From Parvularculaceae bacterium (lineage in GTDB: Bacteria > Pseudomonadota > Alphaproteobacteria > Caulobacterales > Parvularculaceae): a stretch of 64,000 nt of DNA. Under the pieces are notes generated by a model. It was not told the origin of the DNA. It saw nothing but the letters and a program-made list of their open reading frames with translations, and made no database searches. The DNA is taken from the NCBI GenBank assembly GCA_020446945.1, contig JAGRDS010000017.1, positions 94,851-158,850 of the forward strand, given 5' to 3'. Every line of letters begins with the position of its first letter. The first letter of the stretch is position 1. Below are positions 62,801 through 64,000 of this stretch, piece by piece. The position numbers and the translations under genes were made by a program.

Positions 62801-63271
62801 TCAGGCGCCGTCCTCTCCTTCCTGATCTTCCAGCTCGCAGATGAATTCGCCGAAATCGCGAGCCTCGCGAAAGTCCTTGTAAACCGACGCATACCGAACA
62901 TAGGCGACGTCATCTAGACCGGCCAGCCCGTCCATCACAAGCTCGCCGATCGTTTTGGACGCAATTTCCGTTTCGCCGAGCGCTTCGAGCCGGCGGATGA
63001 CGCCGCTCACCATTTGCTCTACGCGCTCGGTATCGACATTTCGCTTGCGCAAGGAAATCTGGACCGAGCGCATCAGCTTGTCGCGATCGAAAATCTCCTT
63101 GCGGCCGGCGCTTTTTACAACGACGAGTTCGCGAAGCTGTACGCGCTCGAAAGTCGTGAATCGCCCGCTGCACGCAGCGCACTGGCGCCGGCGGCGTATC
63201 GACGAGCCATCCTCAGCCGAACGTGAGTCCTTCACCTGGGTGTCTTCACAACCGCAAAAAGGACAGCGCAT
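62801..63271 (-). CDS. nrdR: Transcriptional repressor NrdR
   Basis: 156 residues. Zinc ribbon [17 protein letters not shown] with a second pair in [13 protein letters not shown], then an ATP-cone domain ([22 protein letters not shown] to [11 protein letters not shown]). It represses ribonucleotide reductase genes on binding (d)ATP. Between glyA and nusB; the riboflavin genes often found next are missing. Confidence 0.95.
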   Translation of the reverse strand: MRCPFCGCEDTQVKDSRSAEDGSSIRRRRQCAACSGRFTTFERVQLRELVVVKSAGRKEIFDRDKLMRSVQISLRKRNVDTERVEQMVSGVIRRLEALGETEIASKTIGELVMDGLAGLDDVAYVRYASVYKDFREARDFGEFICELEDQEGEDGA

Positions 63272-63292
63272 GGGTTTAACGCTCGCTCAGTT

Positions 63293-64000
63293 TCAGGCGT
63301 AAATCGGGAAGCGGTCCGTCAGCGACCTGACTTTGCGCTTTACGATTTCTTCCGTCGCGGCGCTGTCGCCGCCTTCGGCGAGCGTATCGAGAACTTCCGC
63401 CATCATCAGCCCGATCTCGCGGAATTCCGCCTCGCCGAAACCGCGGGTCGTCCCCGCCGGCGAGCCGACGCGAATTCCCGACGTCACGGTCGGCTTTTCC
63501 GGATCGAACGGCACGCCGTTCTTGTTGCAGGTGATGCCCGCCCGTTCGAGGCTTTGTTCGGCCGCATTTCCCTTAACGCCCTTCGGGCGCAGATCGATGA
63601 GCGCGAGATGCGTGTCGGTGCCGCCCGAAACAACGGCGTAGCCCGACTCGACCAGCGTTGAGGCGAGAACCTTGGCGTTCACCACCACCCGGCGCGCATA
63701 CTCCCTGAACTCCGGTTGCAGCGCTTCGCCGAACGCCACGGCTTTCGCAGCGACGACATGCATGAGCGGCCCGCCCTGGATGCCCGGAAAGAGCGCCGAA
63801 CGGACCTTCTTCGCGATGTCGGCGTCATTGGTGAGAACCATGCCCCCTCGCGGTCCGCGCAGGGTCTTGTGCGTCGTCGTCGTGACGACATCTGCGATTC
63901 CGATCGGCGTCGGGTAAACGCCCGCCGCAACGAGGCCGGCGAAATGCGCCATGTCCACCATCAGCTTCGCGCCGACACTATCGGCAATCTCCCTGAATTT
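63293..64000 (-). CDS. glyA: Serine hydroxymethyltransferase, C-terminal part (5' end outside the window)
   Basis: The frame is open to the window edge; residues just inside read [27 protein letters not shown], then the PLP Lys motif [14 protein letters not shown], and [13 protein letters not shown], ending [10 protein letters not shown]. It makes glycine and methylene-tetrahydrofolate from serine. The apparent Met at 63961 is internal. nrdR follows. Confidence 0.96.
   Translation of the reverse strand, partial: KFREIADSVGAKLMVDMAHFAGLVAAGVYPTPIGIADVVTTTTHKTLRGPRGGMVLTNDADIAKKVRSALFPGIQGGPLMHVVAAKAVAFGEALQPEFREYARRVVVNAKVLASTLVESGYAVVSGGTDTHLALIDLRPKGVKGNAAEQSLERAGITCNKNGVPFDPEKPTVTSGIRVGSPAGTTRGFGEAEFREIGLMMAEVLDTLAEGGDSAATEEIVKRKVRSLTDRFPIYA

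Noticed and set aside
1..64000. CRISPR arrays, phage structural genes, restriction-modification or retron systems
   Set aside because: Scanned for regularly spaced repeats and hallmark genes; none seen. The only tandem arrays are the 15-bp repeats at slt and the RHS cores.

Overview
The window looks like chromosomal DNA of a GC-rich alphaproteobacterium. Supporting signs are a GapR/UPF0335 gene, the small aa3-oxidase subunit IV next to a three-gene pntAA-pntAB-pntB transhydrogenase, the order rpoZ-rsh-pyrE-pdxJ-acpS-lepB-rnc-era-recO, the rlpA-dacC-tmk-holB-tatD cluster, and glyA-nrdR-nusB-thiL. Nothing in the sequence fixes the genus. Both ends are cut: a ligase-associated Lhr-like helicase enters at base 1 and glyA leaves at base 64000.

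Layout. 1-2.1 kb: helicase and PdeM nuclease of the ligase-associated DNA repair set. 2.1-5.6 kb: an SBBP/Fn3 lipoprotein, an unlisted 41-residue rpmJ (L36), a TPR protein, and gapR preceded by a cluster of DnaA-box-like sites. 5.6-12.8 kb: a sigma-54 response regulator, an alpha/beta hydrolase, the oxidase subunit, the proton-translocating transhydrogenase and a methyltransferase-like lipoprotein. 12.9-18.4 kb: cell-wall, thymidylate and replication genes, all on the minus strand, then tRNA-Ser(TGA). 18.9-23.1 kb: a YdeI-like protein, a membrane-anchored degenerate SNase fold, and hutF/hutG for histidine breakdown. 23.3-28.1 kb: a vitamin B12 uptake operon (TonB receptor, binding lipoprotein, permease, ATPase) under a cobalamin riboswitch with a visible promoter. 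28.1-44.2 kb: a long minus-strand housekeeping run (tRNA-Lys, tgt, csaA, queA, parC, methyltransferase, recO, P450, era, rnc, lepB, acpS, GST, pdxJ, pyrE, rsh, rpoZ). 44.3-48.6 kb: folK, an NYN-domain protein, a family-5 uracil-DNA glycosylase, a small membrane protein and an MsbA-like exporter. 48.9-52.6 kb: a TetR-controlled HlyD/ABC drug-efflux type operon. 52.6-57.4 kb: a methyltransferase-like membrane protein, smpB, dapA and a soluble lytic transglycosylase.

57.5-61.3 kb is the accessory part. Between tRNA-Ser(GCT) and thiL lies a roughly 3.7-kb island of three RHS-core tail fragments in one direction. Two carry different C-terminal tips, each followed at once by a small gene; the third is cut by an IS3-family end, itself joined to an IS5-family remnant. 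This is the arrangement expected of displaced polymorphic-toxin tip/immunity modules without their parent RHS gene. One tip is a Gly/Ser/Val-rich, strand-alternating domain translationally coupled to a four-helix membrane protein. The other is a His-containing tip followed by a 98-residue soluble protein. Neither pair matches a toxin/immunity family I can name, so this is my main candidate for something undescribed.

Smaller oddities are a Tgt that has lost two of its three zinc cysteines, a TetR gene whose operator fills its promoter spacer and which seems leaderless, 15-bp tandem repeats at the start of slt, a pentapeptide-like tail on an ABC ATPase, and expected neighbours missing (rib genes between nrdR and nusB; metG between holB and tatD).
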